Source: Allacma fusca
Taxonomy: Eukaryota; Arthropoda; Collembola; Symphypleona; Sminthuridae
Length of the DNA: 64,000 nt
Direction of reading: 5' to 3'
Assembly (NCBI GenBank): GCA_947179485.1
Contig: OX359246.1
Coordinates: 71,637,508 to 71,701,507, forward strand
Position 1 is the stretch's first letter, and each line of letters starts with the position of its first letter. A model generated the notes under the pieces. That model did not search any database, was not told the origin of the DNA, and was given only the letters and a program-made list of their open reading frames with translations. Both the position numbers and the translations under genes were made by a program. This document shows, piece after piece, positions 44,399 through 56,590 of this stretch.

Positions 44399-45771
44399 TC
44401 AAGTTTTAACTTTCGCTGGAGCGTTTCTAAGCCAAGCTTTGATGTGAGCCTCAATTCCGGATTTAGTAGCGTCAGGAATGCTTCGCATGACAGATTCTGA
44501 AATACAGATAAAGAATGCATACGTAATCATATTTTTTAAATGATAATAATTTTCACGGTTTAGATTTAAACATTTTCCGAAAAATTAATTTTACCATGTT
44601 AGGACTAATCACTTACGGATGAGAATAGGAAGGAAAATTGTCTTACTGAAAGGGATTTTAACTTCCCTATCTTTACATTTCTTTCCCACCCAGTTAAACT
44701 TTGAGGCTAGTTCAGGGGTCATAATCTCCTTCATGGCTCGCTCTGTTGCCTCCTTCTGGGTCCGTCCACCACATTGAGATAACAAGGTCACCTGTAAAAT
44801 TATTTAAAAAGCGTGGACAATTGAATAGCGGACAAATTACAAAGATTTTATACTTGAACTAAATTCAGAGATTTTTACCACATTTTCAAGCTTCTCCTGG
44901 TCTGTGTCCAGCATTGTCGAGCCATCATTGAATTCATCAACGGTATTCATAGGGAGAGTAATTCCAGGGATCGAAAATACCCTTCCTGAATATTCATTCC
45001 GCTTTTGTCGGACTTCCAGTAGAATTTCCTTTTGCGTTTGGGTAATTTTAATTAAATGCCAGTTACCACACTTTGGAAGTTTGATTATTAGTATTTGAAA
45101 GGCAATAATTAAACTAAGTATACTCAGATCTAATCCCATAGACATATAGGTACCTGAAGAGCCTCTGTCATTCACTGGCTGACTCACTGGAGAATAATTA
45201 TTAGAAACAGTGAAACTGCAACTCGGCCTCGAACTGACTGGAGTCTTTAAGGAAGGCATTGGAAGTTCCAAATTGGTTTCGGAAATGGAATTTATTGAAG
45301 CTGAATTTTCTTCAATGTTGCTCACGTTATCCACAGCTACCAGTTTGAAACCGATGTCAAATGGTTCGGCGGTAGTGGATGTTTTCACTTTTTTCCGAAG
45401 TTTACGACAAGACACTTCATCATCACTTGACGAGTCGATATTTGAAGTGTCTAAATACTTGTTTCTTTTTTTCCGAGCCTTTTCAATAGAAGCTAGTTTT
45501 TAAAAATGCTTTGTTTATTCAAACATTTAAGTGAGAGCAACAAAAATAATTTTTGAAAAGATACGGCCATAAATTACTTACCGCAAAAATAAACAACTTG
45601 CTTTAACACACATGTTTCCCACGTAGCTTGTGGCTTTATTCCAGCCTCAATCCAACGAGTCACATTAGTTGATTTGTCAGGCCATTTACAAGTTGTCTGA
45701 TCACCAGAAATCCAAGCGCATGGAACCACCTCAACGGAACTATCCTTTTGGAACTCCACAACTGCGTACAT
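44399..45771 (-). CDS. DUF4806-domain protein of CACTA-like element 1 (358 aa, 4 exons)
   Basis: Exons 45771-45582, 45492-44879, 44791-44617 and 44496-44399 have GT...AG borders and matching phases, giving one uninterrupted frame ending ...WLRNAPAKVKT. N-terminal domain: 'YAVVEFQKDSSVEVVPCAWI' + 'SGDQTTCKWP', the module common in arthropod DUF4806 proteins. Middle: Ser-rich and basic ('CRKLRKKVKT'). Exon 3 (about residues 269-327): 'LLSQCGGRTQKEATERAMKE' and 'ELASKFNWVGKK', the DUF4806 signature. A hydrophobic run in exon 2 ('LDLSILSLIIAFQILIIKL') may be a further short intron of length divisible by three. It starts only 16 bp after the transposase stop. Function unknown; by analogy with TnpA it might bind element ends. 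Confidence 0.8.
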
Positions 45772-45787
45772 ACTAAAATATTGATAA

Positions 45788-47848
45788 TTAAAAATTATGT
45801 CTCAAAACTGTAAGTATTTCTGAGTGGTCCTGCCGAATGTACATACACTTGGCCTTTATATTAGAAATTGGAACTAATTTTAAGGGCTTTGATAAATTTT
45901 CTTTTACTGTATGCATTCCTAGTAAGGAGCTTTTACAAGGATATGCGAAAACATCACCAACACTATTAATTGTTCTAGATAGAGTAAATATTTTCCCTGC
46001 AGAATCCAGTAAAATGTTTTCAGCTTTGTAGAACTCATTGTTTATAGTACAATAATAACTATCCTTGATGTTACATACTATTGAAAAATCGCTGAGAATA
46101 CAACACCTAAATTGCTTAAAGTGAACTGTTATTGAATCAGGCAAGGGGCCTGTAGAATGCTCCCGTTTTAGTAATGGTGAGTTTAACTCCTCGGTTGCAT
46201 CTAATGACTCCCGTTCAAAGAGTCGGCTTGATAACTGTTGAAGGCAGTTGGTAGGTCCACGAATCAACTTCTTTAAATTCCCCAAGTAACTTTCAAAAGG
46301 GAATGCGGAAAATTCATCTAAGCTTCCCAGGTGTTCGGCGTCATCCATCAAATGTATCAGAGAATGAACGTTGTAGCTAACATTTTCGTAGCCATAGTAC
46401 TGTCCAAAAAAGTCAACAAAAATTTTAAAGCACTCGTTAGCAAAGGGATATTGGTCCACGCGGTTGCTCGTGGCGATTAATAATCCAGCTGAAAATAGTA
46501 GGTAATGTTCGTAAAACTTCTGTAGAATTTTATTTCGTAAAACTATTGGGGCAAGGTACAAAGTAAACAATCTTGCTTCTGTAGCTTTCCATTTTTCACA
46601 GAACTTTAGTGGCCGAGTTTTACGCTTAAATTCCACGGGAATGAATCGTCGATATGTTTGCAACAAATCGGAAATTCCATTTACCACGTTGGATCCTTGC
46701 CGCACTGGTCTAGGTCCACGAACCCAAAGTTTGCAGATTTTTCTTGTCAAACCAAGTAACGTCAAGTGCATGTAGTCATGAGGGAATGCTTTAATCATGT
46801 CAATATTTAAAGCTTCAAGCGGTGTTGGTCGTTCTTCGAAATCTATCGAGTGGTGGTTCGGATGAATCCTCTGCCTAAACGTTTCGTCAGTTCTTTTAGC
46901 AGCGGTGCTACAGTCAAAGTAAACCTATTTATTCCATTTACCCCTAACTTCACATTTTTCACAACCTGTTTTGCTATTATGCCCTTTAATATACTTTACA
47001 AATGCTCTCGCAGGAGCATCGCAAATGAAGACACATTTCCTAATTTCTACAATGTACTTGTTTTTTTCCACATAGAATGCATCCCTTGACACCTGTTGTA
47101 ATTCCTTTATAAGGTTCTCCAAAAAGTCTGAAATATTTTCGGGCTTTGAGCTTCCTAGATAGGCTCCAATCACAAACGGTTGTTTTTTACCAACGATTTG
47201 GCACAGAATTGGCCAAAGACTTGCGACATTATTGCTGCTGTTATTCCTAATAGGAATTCCATCTATGTTAATTTTTAACTTTAGTTGTATAACTTCGTCA
47301 AGTTCAGGCTCTTGCGACAGCGAATGATGCAGGTTATGCAATAGACCAATGTGAACGTATTGACCACTTCCCATTTGTACTACATTGGAATATCTTGGGG
47401 TACTTAAAAGGGTCCTTGCACAGCTTGGAATATCCTCATGTTGCTTCTGAAGAATTTTTAATAGTTTATCCAAAGAATTATGGGGTATATTACATTGTAA
47501 GGCCCAATTTTTCAAATCTTGTCGAAGATCGAATTCTTTGACGTAACTTTGTCCGTCGGAACTAGACAAATTAGAATAATTTGACGAAGAACTGACATCG
47601 GAAGATGTTTCACTACTTGCATAATCACAGCTTCTGATATCCAGATCCGGGGCATCATTGTATTTGAGTGAGCATTTAGTTTCACTGGATTCACTTAGGT
47701 TTTCAGGCACACTTGTATTTTTTAACGATTTATCAATTTCCGAAGCACGTTCATTATTTAACTTATCACTTAACTCTGCTAATTCCTTTTGTATTGAGAT
47801 ATGAATTTTTCTTCTCTTATGTCTACTACTGTAAATCTTAAATTCCAT
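45788..47848 (-). pseudogene. TNP2-like (CACTA) transposase of element 1, one internal stop
   Basis: ATG at 47848 (MEFKIYSSRHKRRKIHIS...) to stop at 45788, about 686 codons, single frame, no introns evident. N-terminus acidic/Ser-rich. Then 'KLKINIDGIPIRNNSSNN' with 'SLWPILCQIVG', 'GSSKPENISDFLENLIKEL', 'CVFICDAPARAFVKYIKGHN' and 'GCEKC': the DG, WP, KP, D-PA and C-x2-C motifs of the Transposase_21/TNP2 family, including two likely catalytic Asp. C-terminal part: 'FPHDYMHLTLLGLTRKI', 'EKWKATEARLFTLYLAPIVL', 'YNVHSLIHLMDDAEHLG' and 'SAFPFESYLGNLKKLI'. The only lesion is TAG at 46927-46925, shortly after the C-x2-C motif; it splits off the C-terminal 379 codons. Confidence 0.85.
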
Positions 47849-49032
47849 TAATTCCAAATACAAATTTATTTAATATTCATAAAAATATTACCTGGTGCAA
47901 ATCCGATGTATGGGACTAGTTGACTTCCAGGAATCACTATAGTTATGGCCACGATTGTACGTTGATATTACAAAGAACGAAAGACATTTGGCGCCGTGTC
48001 CGAATGCGCATCTTGATGAGCAGATATACTTCAACGCCGATTTAGCATTACATTTTAATCATTAATATACCGGTGCTAAACAAATATCTTAGCTGTGCTA
48101 AGATACAATGTTTCTCAGACGCGTTGATATGAGCATTTAGCAGTCGATTTTCTATTGCATTTTTTATGCCAACGATTTTATGCATTGGGTTGCCATTAGG
48201 ATAATGCTATAAGTTCTACCATCATATTTTAACATTATCCAGATAATTATAGGTTCACTGGGCGGGTTAAGATCGGGCTCGGGCCTGTATTTATTTTTCA
48301 GTACGGGTTTCGGGCGGGTCAGAAATTACAAATGACCCGACAATCCTACTAGAATAGAATTTAGTACAGATAGGTGGCATGCATATTTGACGTTGCGCAG
48401 AGTTCAATCATTGCTTTCACGTATGTATATTCATGATAAATAATAGTTCATTGTATTTAGTATATACACATGCTTTAGCATTTTGAAACGAGCCCTTCCG
48501 CCTGATAGTTTATGTTCAAAAATTTTCACAGCCAAAAAGAAGCTTTGGTCCTTTAGCACACGCTTATTGAATGTGTTGAGTAGGAATGGATAGTGTATGT
48601 AAGATGTAAATATAATAGAATATGTAAACGAAGGTATCACATCGGATTCAATTGTTACTAAAAAGCCGGGTTTTCATCGGGTTTTAAAACCATTTAAAGA
48701 TCGGGTTTTCAGCGGGTTCGGGTTGTAAAAAATTTTAGAGACCGGGTTTTTAACGGGTTCGGGCTTCACATAATTTAAGGTGCATAAAACGGGTCGGGTT
48801 GAATATCAAATATTTAACCCGTTGGCGGGCCGGGTCGGGCTAATAGAGTATTTGTTAGGGTTTCTTCCGGGTTCGGGCCTGAAGTTAAGCCCGAATCCCA
48901 CCTGTACTCCATATCAAGAGCATTTTGTCTTTAGCCGAAAATTTACTTAATTATTTTGTTATTAATCAAAAATTACAACTAGATAATTTTTCCTCTTAAC
49001 TAGCGGTATGCTTATGAACTGCCGAAGGATAG

Positions 49033-49315
49033 GCGTCGGATTTTTGTGGGAAGATTCTTCCCAGGGGAAAAATATTCTGGCAGGGAAAATTTCAATTGGA
49101 ACAGATTTTTTTGTGAACAGGGATTTTCTAAATTTGTTGGCCTTTTCTTGGCAGTGATTTTCAAAATTATTGTTAAACTGTTTTATAAACAGGGATTTTA
49201 AAATGTGTTGGCATTTTTTAGCAGGGTTTTGAACCGAACCGGGATTTCCAAAAATATTGGCCTATTTTTCATCAGGGATTTTCAAAATCTTTCACAACTT
49301 CCCTGAAGGGACGAT
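49033..49315. repeat. Inverted-repeat arm 2, CAGGGATTTT words
   Basis: 'gggaagattcttccc', 'aacagggattttc', 'ttggccttttcttggcagtg' and similar words; reverse complement of the arm at 41575-41850. Confidence 0.6.
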
Positions 49316-50281
49316 CTTACAGGGAAATTTACAAAAAAACCGACCCCAGCCGAAGGGATTAGTGCACAGATATATGCAATGGCAATTAAACTCAACACTA
49401 GCAATGCTGAGCATGCAAAAGGGTAATGAAAGATAACATAAAGTAATGCACTCAGTATGTACATACATAGCAAAATACTAGGACCAATCCAAAATAATGT
49501 CATTGTTGGATTGGTGATACGCACACTGACACATTATTTTTCGCTGAAACAAGTATGTATTGACATTCTTTTCTGCTGTAATTTCATTTCGGGCTTCGAA
49601 ACACTAAATCAGCAATAATTATTACTGTAGCTATTACATTTTACGATACTTACAATATTTTTGGATTAAATGCACCCAACCTTTATTTATTTACGACATA
49701 AAGTATAGACAGCTTGAACTGGGCTGTGGGTTTAAACGAGCTATATCGGTGTTCCACCTCTAAAGTGAGTGTTGGATTTCCTGTGAATATTCGAGTTACG
49801 GCTCTTGTATTTTTGTAAATTTGGACAAAATGATCTATTTGGATTGAACCTCAAATATTGTTTACTCAATGGTCCTTCAACTTACACAATTATCGAATGT
49901 GATTTGATGTAGGAAAAGTTTGCCCTTTCATTTACACGGAGTCTACGTAATACAAAAACTTTGGTCGATTTTTGAAAATGGAAATTTCTCTTGGGATGTA
50001 GAATGTGAAATTTTAAGTGAATCCCCTTTCTCGCATTTCAAGGATGTTAGACTTTGGAGCCCTCTGTTGGACGAGCGGGGTAAAATGCACTCGAGTTACT
50101 TTACCACTTAAACTGTTTAGTGCATACAGAACAAATATCCACCAATAGATAAACCTCAGACGCCATCGGTCACCTTGAAAGGATTACCAGTTGTAATGAT
50201 GAAGACGTATGATCTTTGAGTCTTTGGCCAAAGTAACTAAGCTCAAACTATATTTCATTCCAATCCCATGCAACCGGAACA
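49316..50281. other. No gene recognised
   Basis: AT-rich; an 80-codon minus-strand hydrophobic frame (49524-49282) overlaps the repeat arm and is probably chance. Confidence 0.4.
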
Positions 50282-50289
50282 TGGGCCAG

Positions 50290-51251
50290 TAGGAATGGGA
50301 CTGTTCCGGAATGTTCCAGGATTTTTTGGTATGGTCTGGTCCTTGAGCCTGGACCAGACCATTTGATCTGTTCTCAGTGTAGGACCAGGACCATAAGGTC
50401 TTTTGGACTGTAGGACCGGAACCATCTGTTCCGCACAAATTGCTGGAACAGGAACATATGTTCTGTTCCTCAAAATAACTCGGACCAGGCCGGAACAGAC
50501 CAGACCAGACCACTACGATCGAACAGGTTCAATACGATCACAACATGCAAGCATTTGACAATTTGGATATTGTTTTGAATAATTTATTTGATTACTTGAA
50601 AAAAGTGTATTGTTATCAGTAAGTTGTTATTAGTAAGTAATTGTCAGCAAAATGATAATGAATGAAGCTCTGAAAATTTTTATAATAATTACTATATTAA
50701 TATATTTATATTATTAATAATTAGTTAATATATTATTACTAATATTATATTTATTAGTAATGATAATTTTTAAATATTTCCTATTATATTTACAACAGGA
50801 ATTTTCGCAAATGTCTTCCTTACTAACCAATACTAAATATTAACGTCAATGAATGATTCATGAGGCAAGAATGATCTCCACGGCATGTTGAGAACTCTCC
50901 TTTATTTTTCATCCAGCATGTATCGTATCGTCTCTCGATCGTATCATTATGTACAATCTAGCAATGATATTCTGTTCGCGGGAATTGGAAATACTTAAAT
51001 CGCCATTTATCAAATTTGGTCCGACCATTTGAAATGTTTGCTGGAACGTTCCAAATGTTCTGGGCCAAGCAAAGTAATTACCAAACATTCTGGTCTGTTC
51101 TTTGAGCTGGACCAGGTTTAATTGGTCTATCAAGGTTCTTGGAACAGATACATTTGGTCCTTTCGTAACCTGGGAACAGACCGGAACAGACCATGGAACA
51201 GACCAGAACGGACCAAAATTTCTGGTCCGGACCAGAACAGTCCCATTCCTA
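50290..51251. mobile_element. hAT-like element with GGACCAGACCGGAAC arrays (962 bp)
   Basis: Inverted ends share TAGGAATGGGACTGTTC, a 17-bp perfect match. Flanks TGGGCCAG (50282-50289) and TGTGCCAG (51252-51259), a 7/8 match to an 8-bp target duplication. Both ends (about 50290-50525, 51005-51250) are built of GGTCCGGACC, CTGGACCAGACC and GGAACAGACC words. The centre is very AT-rich (50580-50770). No transposase frame. Confidence 0.85.
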
Positions 51252-51259
51252 TGTGCCAG

Positions 51260-51711
51260 GGTTTCTAATTACTATTGGAGAACCATACATTGCATTTAAG
51301 TAGTCTCTGGGTAGTAAAAGGCATATAACCTGTAGAAGGGATGTAGAATAAATTGATTTATTTTAACAAAAACTGTAGGCTTTTAAATAAGCTCGACCCT
51401 CCCCATATAGGAAGGGTGTAGGATAAGCTGATCAATTCGGGCGTTAATATGCAGGTATATTTATATGTTCGGTTCGAATTTTAAATGTAGGAAGGGTATA
51501 GGCTAGGCGAAGTCGTTTGGACACCTTTGGCAAGTACCAAGAGAAAATACACAAAATTGGATGACAGTATTCCGTGTTTCACCATGCCCCATGACCATTA
51601 CATACAAATCAACAGTTTCCCGCTGCGTAAATTCCATCATTAGAACTAATCACGGACAGTTTAATTTACACTATATTATGACTTCACCCCTATTTGCGAT
51701 ATTGAATATTA
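51260..51711. other. No gene recognised
   Basis: Two diverged 'gaagggtgtaggataag' / 'gaagggtataggctag' motifs near 51410 and 51490; otherwise nothing. Confidence 0.4.
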
Positions 51712-51960
51712 TTCCTTATACATGCAGTAGGTAGTAATAATTATATCTGTTTATAAATACAGTACATAATAATAATTACAGACATTTAGGGGGAACGTCC
51801 AGGATATACGCAACAGCGTATCAATTTCCGTCGATTTTGCCACCCAATGCAAATAAAAGAAGGAACGGAACCTTTTTGTGCCTACAGAATCCCGGCAAAA
51901 GTTGAAGAAAAACATTGCCTCAGTTCCATGCTTAACTATGGAACACGTGTGTACATACGT
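51712..51960. repeat. Dispersed repeat, second copy of 39276-39530
   Basis: Same orientation and block order as the first copy, about the same length. Confidence 0.65.
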
Positions 51961-52439
51961 ACTCGTAGTAATCGCAACTATTTTTCGTATTTATCTTTCA
52001 TGAAAAGTTGTGCCCAACCTTCCCTGAACTTTTGAACACCACATGAGCTATACTTTTAGGTCAGTAGGTATAACAATTTTAAAACCTTTAGCAATAGGGG
52101 CAGAGTGAGAGATTTACTCTTTTTGTCTCATATCGTCTCCTTGCAAAATAAACTTTCAACTTTCTGGGGAGGCAGAATCTACAAACTCTAGTGGGGTTTA
52201 CTAGGTTTCTGTAATAATATGATAAAAGAGTACATACATACATCAATTCTCAGCTTTCATTCCATACGTTTATGTAAAACATCCATTTCTTGTATGATAC
52301 CGTTTATGTTGTACTGTATGAAGGAACATATGTGCATATTACTAATAACTTTGCAGCAACTTCGTAACCGCAGGAATTTGCATGATTCTTTTGCACATTT
52401 ACTTGATACATTAAGGAAATGTAAGGCTACATATATAGA

Positions 52440-53561
52440 GACATGGTCAGTAAGGCAAATATCTAGCTGGACATGAACGGATTTACATACATGGAGGAAT
52501 GTGCATACTAGTGTGGGATGTTCGAAAACGATTGCTGCGCCCTAGTCCGCATGAGGGAGAAAATATTTAGATATTTGATTCCCCATATTTGTAGTAAATT
52601 CTTGTCTAAATTTTCTAAGATTTGTGTCATTGACCTGGGTCAATTTTTGTGGTCACAGGGGTCACGAACATAAAGTTGGATGTTTTTTGAAACTGAGGAA
52701 GACAGGATGAACGGAAAATTTCTTAGCGCCCTAATTTTTCATCGCAGATCGTTTATAAAAATATTTCGAACCACTGGGCTTGTAGCAAATTTTATTGGGA
52801 TTCGTTTGAATCCATATGAACGTTCAAAGTCAATTAGTGAGGTTGTGGAACCCAATAACGTAATGAAGGGTCATTTACTATTCCAAAACATTTTTTAAAT
52901 ATAAAGCTTATCGAAAAAATAATCATTATTGTTTATATTATAAACCACAACAATTATTTTTTCTTTATTCAAGCCTAACCACACACAAAAATAAGAGTGA
53001 TCCAGTTGCCGACACGGGTTACTGATTGAACGGGTTTTCACTAGAGAAATATATAAAAACTTGTCCTGCTAAAATTACAATTTTGACACTTGGAAGGTTT
53101 GCTTAAATGAGTGGTTGCACAAATTATTATATTTACAGAAATTGAAATAATTTGACAAATTAATCTATAATGTAGTAATTTTGGCTGGAGCTTGTGAAAC
53201 ATAGTTATATTTTGCGCAAGTTTTTTTATTATCTACTTACATGTGTTTCAAAAAACTTAACTACCACATTAAATAGGATATTTTACGACACAAGCCTAGT
53301 TGAATTATTGTCAAAAGGTCATTATTTAGATGATTTAAAAATATAAGGTGGGAGTCGAAATCCACTGTGTGATCACTGATTACTGGCCGACAGGAAAAGA
53401 TGTCTACTTAAAAGAGAGAATTTACAGCCGCGGTGCAGTAATGCTTCAGAAACTTTGAATGATCCAAAATGAACATTTGACAAGTTTAACTCAGGAACTT
53501 GGGACCCGTTTTTGTAGTAATTGGGCCCACAATTGTCACTTTTACACAAATTTACGGATCA
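52440..53561. repeat. 3' flank of receptor copy C, paralogous to 18430-18870 and 21041-21486
   Basis: Here the two blocks are nearly adjacent. At the copy A locus they are separated by about 2.2 kb of inserted DNA including the Helitron piece. A poly-A-signal-like AATAAA is not obvious directly after the gene. Confidence 0.6.
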
Positions 53562-54957
53562 TTATGGAAATGTGATGAGTAACCCAACAACTTGGTCAAT
53601 CACAAAATCCACGAAGGTTGGTGTGGACAATTGGTCCAAAACATAAAAACCCCCAGCTTTAATCCCACAGTTTGGAATGGACCTTAAAATTCTTTTAGCA
53701 CATTTGGCTTCAATGCAATTTCGATTCCCGATCAAACGGATTAATCGACGTTTTGACCGTTCAATGCCACTGGGTATCTGGTACATTCCCCCATAAACCA
53801 AAATAAACTGGACCAATTCATATAGTCCTATACATACTGTTACAATTCCTAATTCCGGGTTTTCTTTAAAGATCCGAATTCCAGAGAAAATCCCCATAAC
53901 TGCCACGAGTAGTCCTACAAGTTTAAGGATGTAATTCACATCTGCGTAGACATAGTTGAGGAGCTTGATTTCCAGGTGGATTGCTTGTAGTTCCTTGCAA
54001 ACGCTGTTTAAACTCTGCGTACAGAATTCTCCATTTTCAAACATCCTGAAAAAAAAAGTTTCCCGAAGATACTGGATGGTTTTCACTTAAGATGAACTAT
54101 TTTTCAGGGAGTTGGGAACTTACATATGTTATGAACTTCCATTACAGATTTTATTTAGAACTAACCGGATCTTGGAGATTGTTCTGCCAACACATTCTCC
54201 GTGAATCCTTGGTAATATGTTCAGAACGCAGTAAACGATTACGAACGCTGCCACTGATCCAAATGTAACGGCAAAACTTTCCAGAGCGGTAGCAAGGATA
54301 AGTGTGGTAGGGTTCCGAAATGTTCTCGGTATTAGTGAGTACAGTAAAAAATTCATATTACTTTGCCACAGGAACAAACCAGTTATTTGCAATATCATAG
54401 TAAGAGAGAACAGTGAAGTGAATATGATCATTAGATCCTGGACGGAGTGCTTGGAAAGGGAAATGAACCACTCTTTCCAATTGAGGATCCCTGCAATAGT
54501 TTTAGATTTAAGTTTTCAAATTAAATTGTATAACGTACCCCTTAATACGTACGTGATTTAAAACCTATCTATGCAAAATACCTGGTACTAATTCTAGGAC
54601 CCATTTCTCCTTGTGCATTAATGTAATGACGCCAGCATTTTCTTGCCCTTTCAAGAAAAGTATGAAAACATGGACGTAGAAGCACATACACCCAAGGGAA
54701 CAGTACATTGCGTTTAGAATGCACTCATCGAGTTTGAACTGACGTTTGTCAGTAAGCGATTGACAGAGACAAAACAATTTTTGCAACAGTATTGTGGCGA
54801 AGAGGGCCATTTGAATTTTGTACAACCTTAATTTTTTTGCACTTCTTTGAAATTGCATTACGCCCGTTTCCCCATCGAAACTAATGGGAAGCAAATTTAA
54901 TTGAGATGTTTTGTCAAATGCTTTACTATTGATGTATAAATCCCTGCGAGATAGCAT
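53562..54957 (-). CDS. Seven-TM chemoreceptor-like protein, copy C, intact (394 aa)
   Basis: Three exons, 54957-54582 (376 nt), 54490-54166 (325 nt) and 54045-53562 (484 nt), with GT...AG borders and phases 1 and 2, give 394 uninterrupted codons. Predicted membrane segments: 'MALFATILLQKLFCLCQSL', 'GCMCFYVHVFILFL', 'LMIIFTSLFSLTMILQITGL', 'FAVTFGSVAAFVIVYCVLNI', 'ILKLVGLLVAVMGIFSGI', 'IVTVCIGLYELVQFILVYGG' and C-terminal 'FVIDQVVGLLITFP'. Seven segments, an intracellular-type N-terminus and a conserved final exon fit the insect gustatory/odorant receptor superfamily. The typical TYxxxxxQF motif is not clear, so a lineage-specific branch is likely. Three other copies or fragments in the window (A, B, D) are damaged. 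Confidence 0.7.
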
Positions 54958-56590
54958 TGTAAGTTTGGTTTTAAAATTTCGAAGAAAGATTAAATAATAA
55001 AATTAAAAAGTAAAGTAAAAAGTATTTTCTCCTAAAATTGAAAAACTTCGCTTTAAGCACAAGAAGGACGAATAGCTAAGTTCACAAATTAAATGTGTCG
55101 CTACTAATTGGGCTGATAAACCTAATTATTGTAATTTTTAAGATTAGAAGGTTTTTATCAAAAAGTTGTCAAATATTATCTCTAGTTATAGAAACTGTTT
55201 GTTGAAACTATGATAGGAAACTCCGGCTCAAGACACGTAACTATTAAAATATAAACATTTTTGTGAATGCCAGTTTCTTGACAAGGATTCATTTTGTACT
55301 TGAAAATACTCAGCACTTATCTACTGCATGTACATATAGTATTTGTGAAGTCGGTTCCATATTTTCCCTGTTATTTTCTGGGATTATCACAAACATTACC
55401 CCGCTTGGATAATTTATATTTAAAATGACAGTTCAGTGATTTGCTTACTTAAGATTGTGATCGGGGTAATTTTCTGGTGAAATTAAAATAATAATTGAAA
55501 CGAGGCCTACATTTATTATTTGTAATGTGTATAGTATAACTTTACTAATGTTCTTGAAAGTACATTATCAATTATGAACCTTAAGTATGAGGTACGAATA
55601 TTTCTAGTAAAGAATGTGACATTACAACGGTGGTGTTCCCATCATTATTTTAATAGGGCATTAGCTTTGGTCTAAAATATGGGCATTAACTAGTTTTCCC
55701 AAAAGCCCCGTGCTTCGCACAGGAGCAATTACTTGTGTAAATAAATAGTGTAAATAGCGTGAATAATAAAAGTGTAATTGGCAATAGATCCCGTATCAAG
55801 GCCTGTCGAGAGGGCTTAATATTAATATCCCGTTTCGCCAGGCAAAGTAATCTCATATAAGACGTGAAGTATTAACTGTAAGACTAAAAATTCGTTTCAT
55901 ATAGGTAGTTGGCAATTCATCATCAAAATATTATGGGACAACAGCTTTCGGCCACTAAAGTTTTCTCCCAAACTCAATATTTGGCTATACACGTGGAATT
56001 TAACTAACCGCTTGACCAATTTAATACCAACGTCGTTATTAAATCTTGCTGTTGCATCACTGTATGGTGCTTCACCCCTTATTGTTAGTGGATCAGCACA
56101 CCGTACTGATCAAATATGATTTTTTATGTTATTATAATTTGTATATAAATCCGTTGTACTGCAATATTGTAAATGAAGCCTCAGACACTGGACGCACTGA
56201 TTATTTAAAATAGGAAAAATGAAAGGATTTCATATTAGCGCAACATATTTAACTTGCTATAGTTACTAAAGTCCATGGTTCTAAAAATCAATCCTTACTT
56301 CCTAATGATATTTTTAGGGATATAAAGATCAAATCTATGGATGCTAAGGCTTGTAATTATTTTTCCTAGTAAGAATCTCACACTAATGTGAACAAAGTTC
56401 AGTCATTAAAATTCTCCTCTTATCAAATTATTCTGTACTGTAACCGAACGTAGTTTTTCTCACTACCAGTCTTAATTTAATCCAAATTATTGATGATTTA
56501 TGTCTAATGTTTATATAATAATTATGATTAGCGCTTGTAAGTGATAATCTAAAATGGTGTAATATTGAGAGCTTCCCTTCCAGTAGGCTG
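54958..56590. other. Upstream region of receptor copy C; no further gene
   Basis: Retains similarity to 25124-25900 up to about 55560, so the duplication included at least 600 bp of 5' flank. After that AT-rich DNA without recognisable content. Confidence 0.45.

Larger units (their letters stand above)
43999..48262 (-). mobile_element. CACTA-like DNA transposon 1 (TNP2-like transposase + DUF4806)
   Basis: Inverted ends CCCAGTGAACC (43999-44009) and GGTTCACTGGG (48252-48262). 2-bp direct repeat CG outside (43997-43998, 48263-48264). Both genes run on the minus strand, transposase first. The same end consensus CCCAGTRAACC bounds a second element at 57463-63024. The transposase type points to En/Spm-CACTA, but the ends are CCCAGT rather than CACTA and the duplication is 2 rather than 3 bp. 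Confidence 0.8.
43856..48906. mobile_element. hAT-like element with CGGGTTCGGG arrays, split by a CACTA-like transposon
   Basis: Flanks CTCCGTAT (43848-43855) and CTCCATAT (48907-48914), a 7/8 match. Ends TAGAGGTGGG on the left and, inverted, TACAGGTGGG on the right. Interior is GC-rich words (CGGGTTCGGGC, GGGCCGGGTCGGGC). The 4264-bp CACTA-like element 43999-48262 lies inside; removing it and one 2-bp duplication leaves about 785 bp. Confidence 0.75.

Noticed and set aside
47512-47694. Second minus-strand frame within the transposase
   Set aside because: Out-of-frame shadow of the TNP2-like coding sequence.
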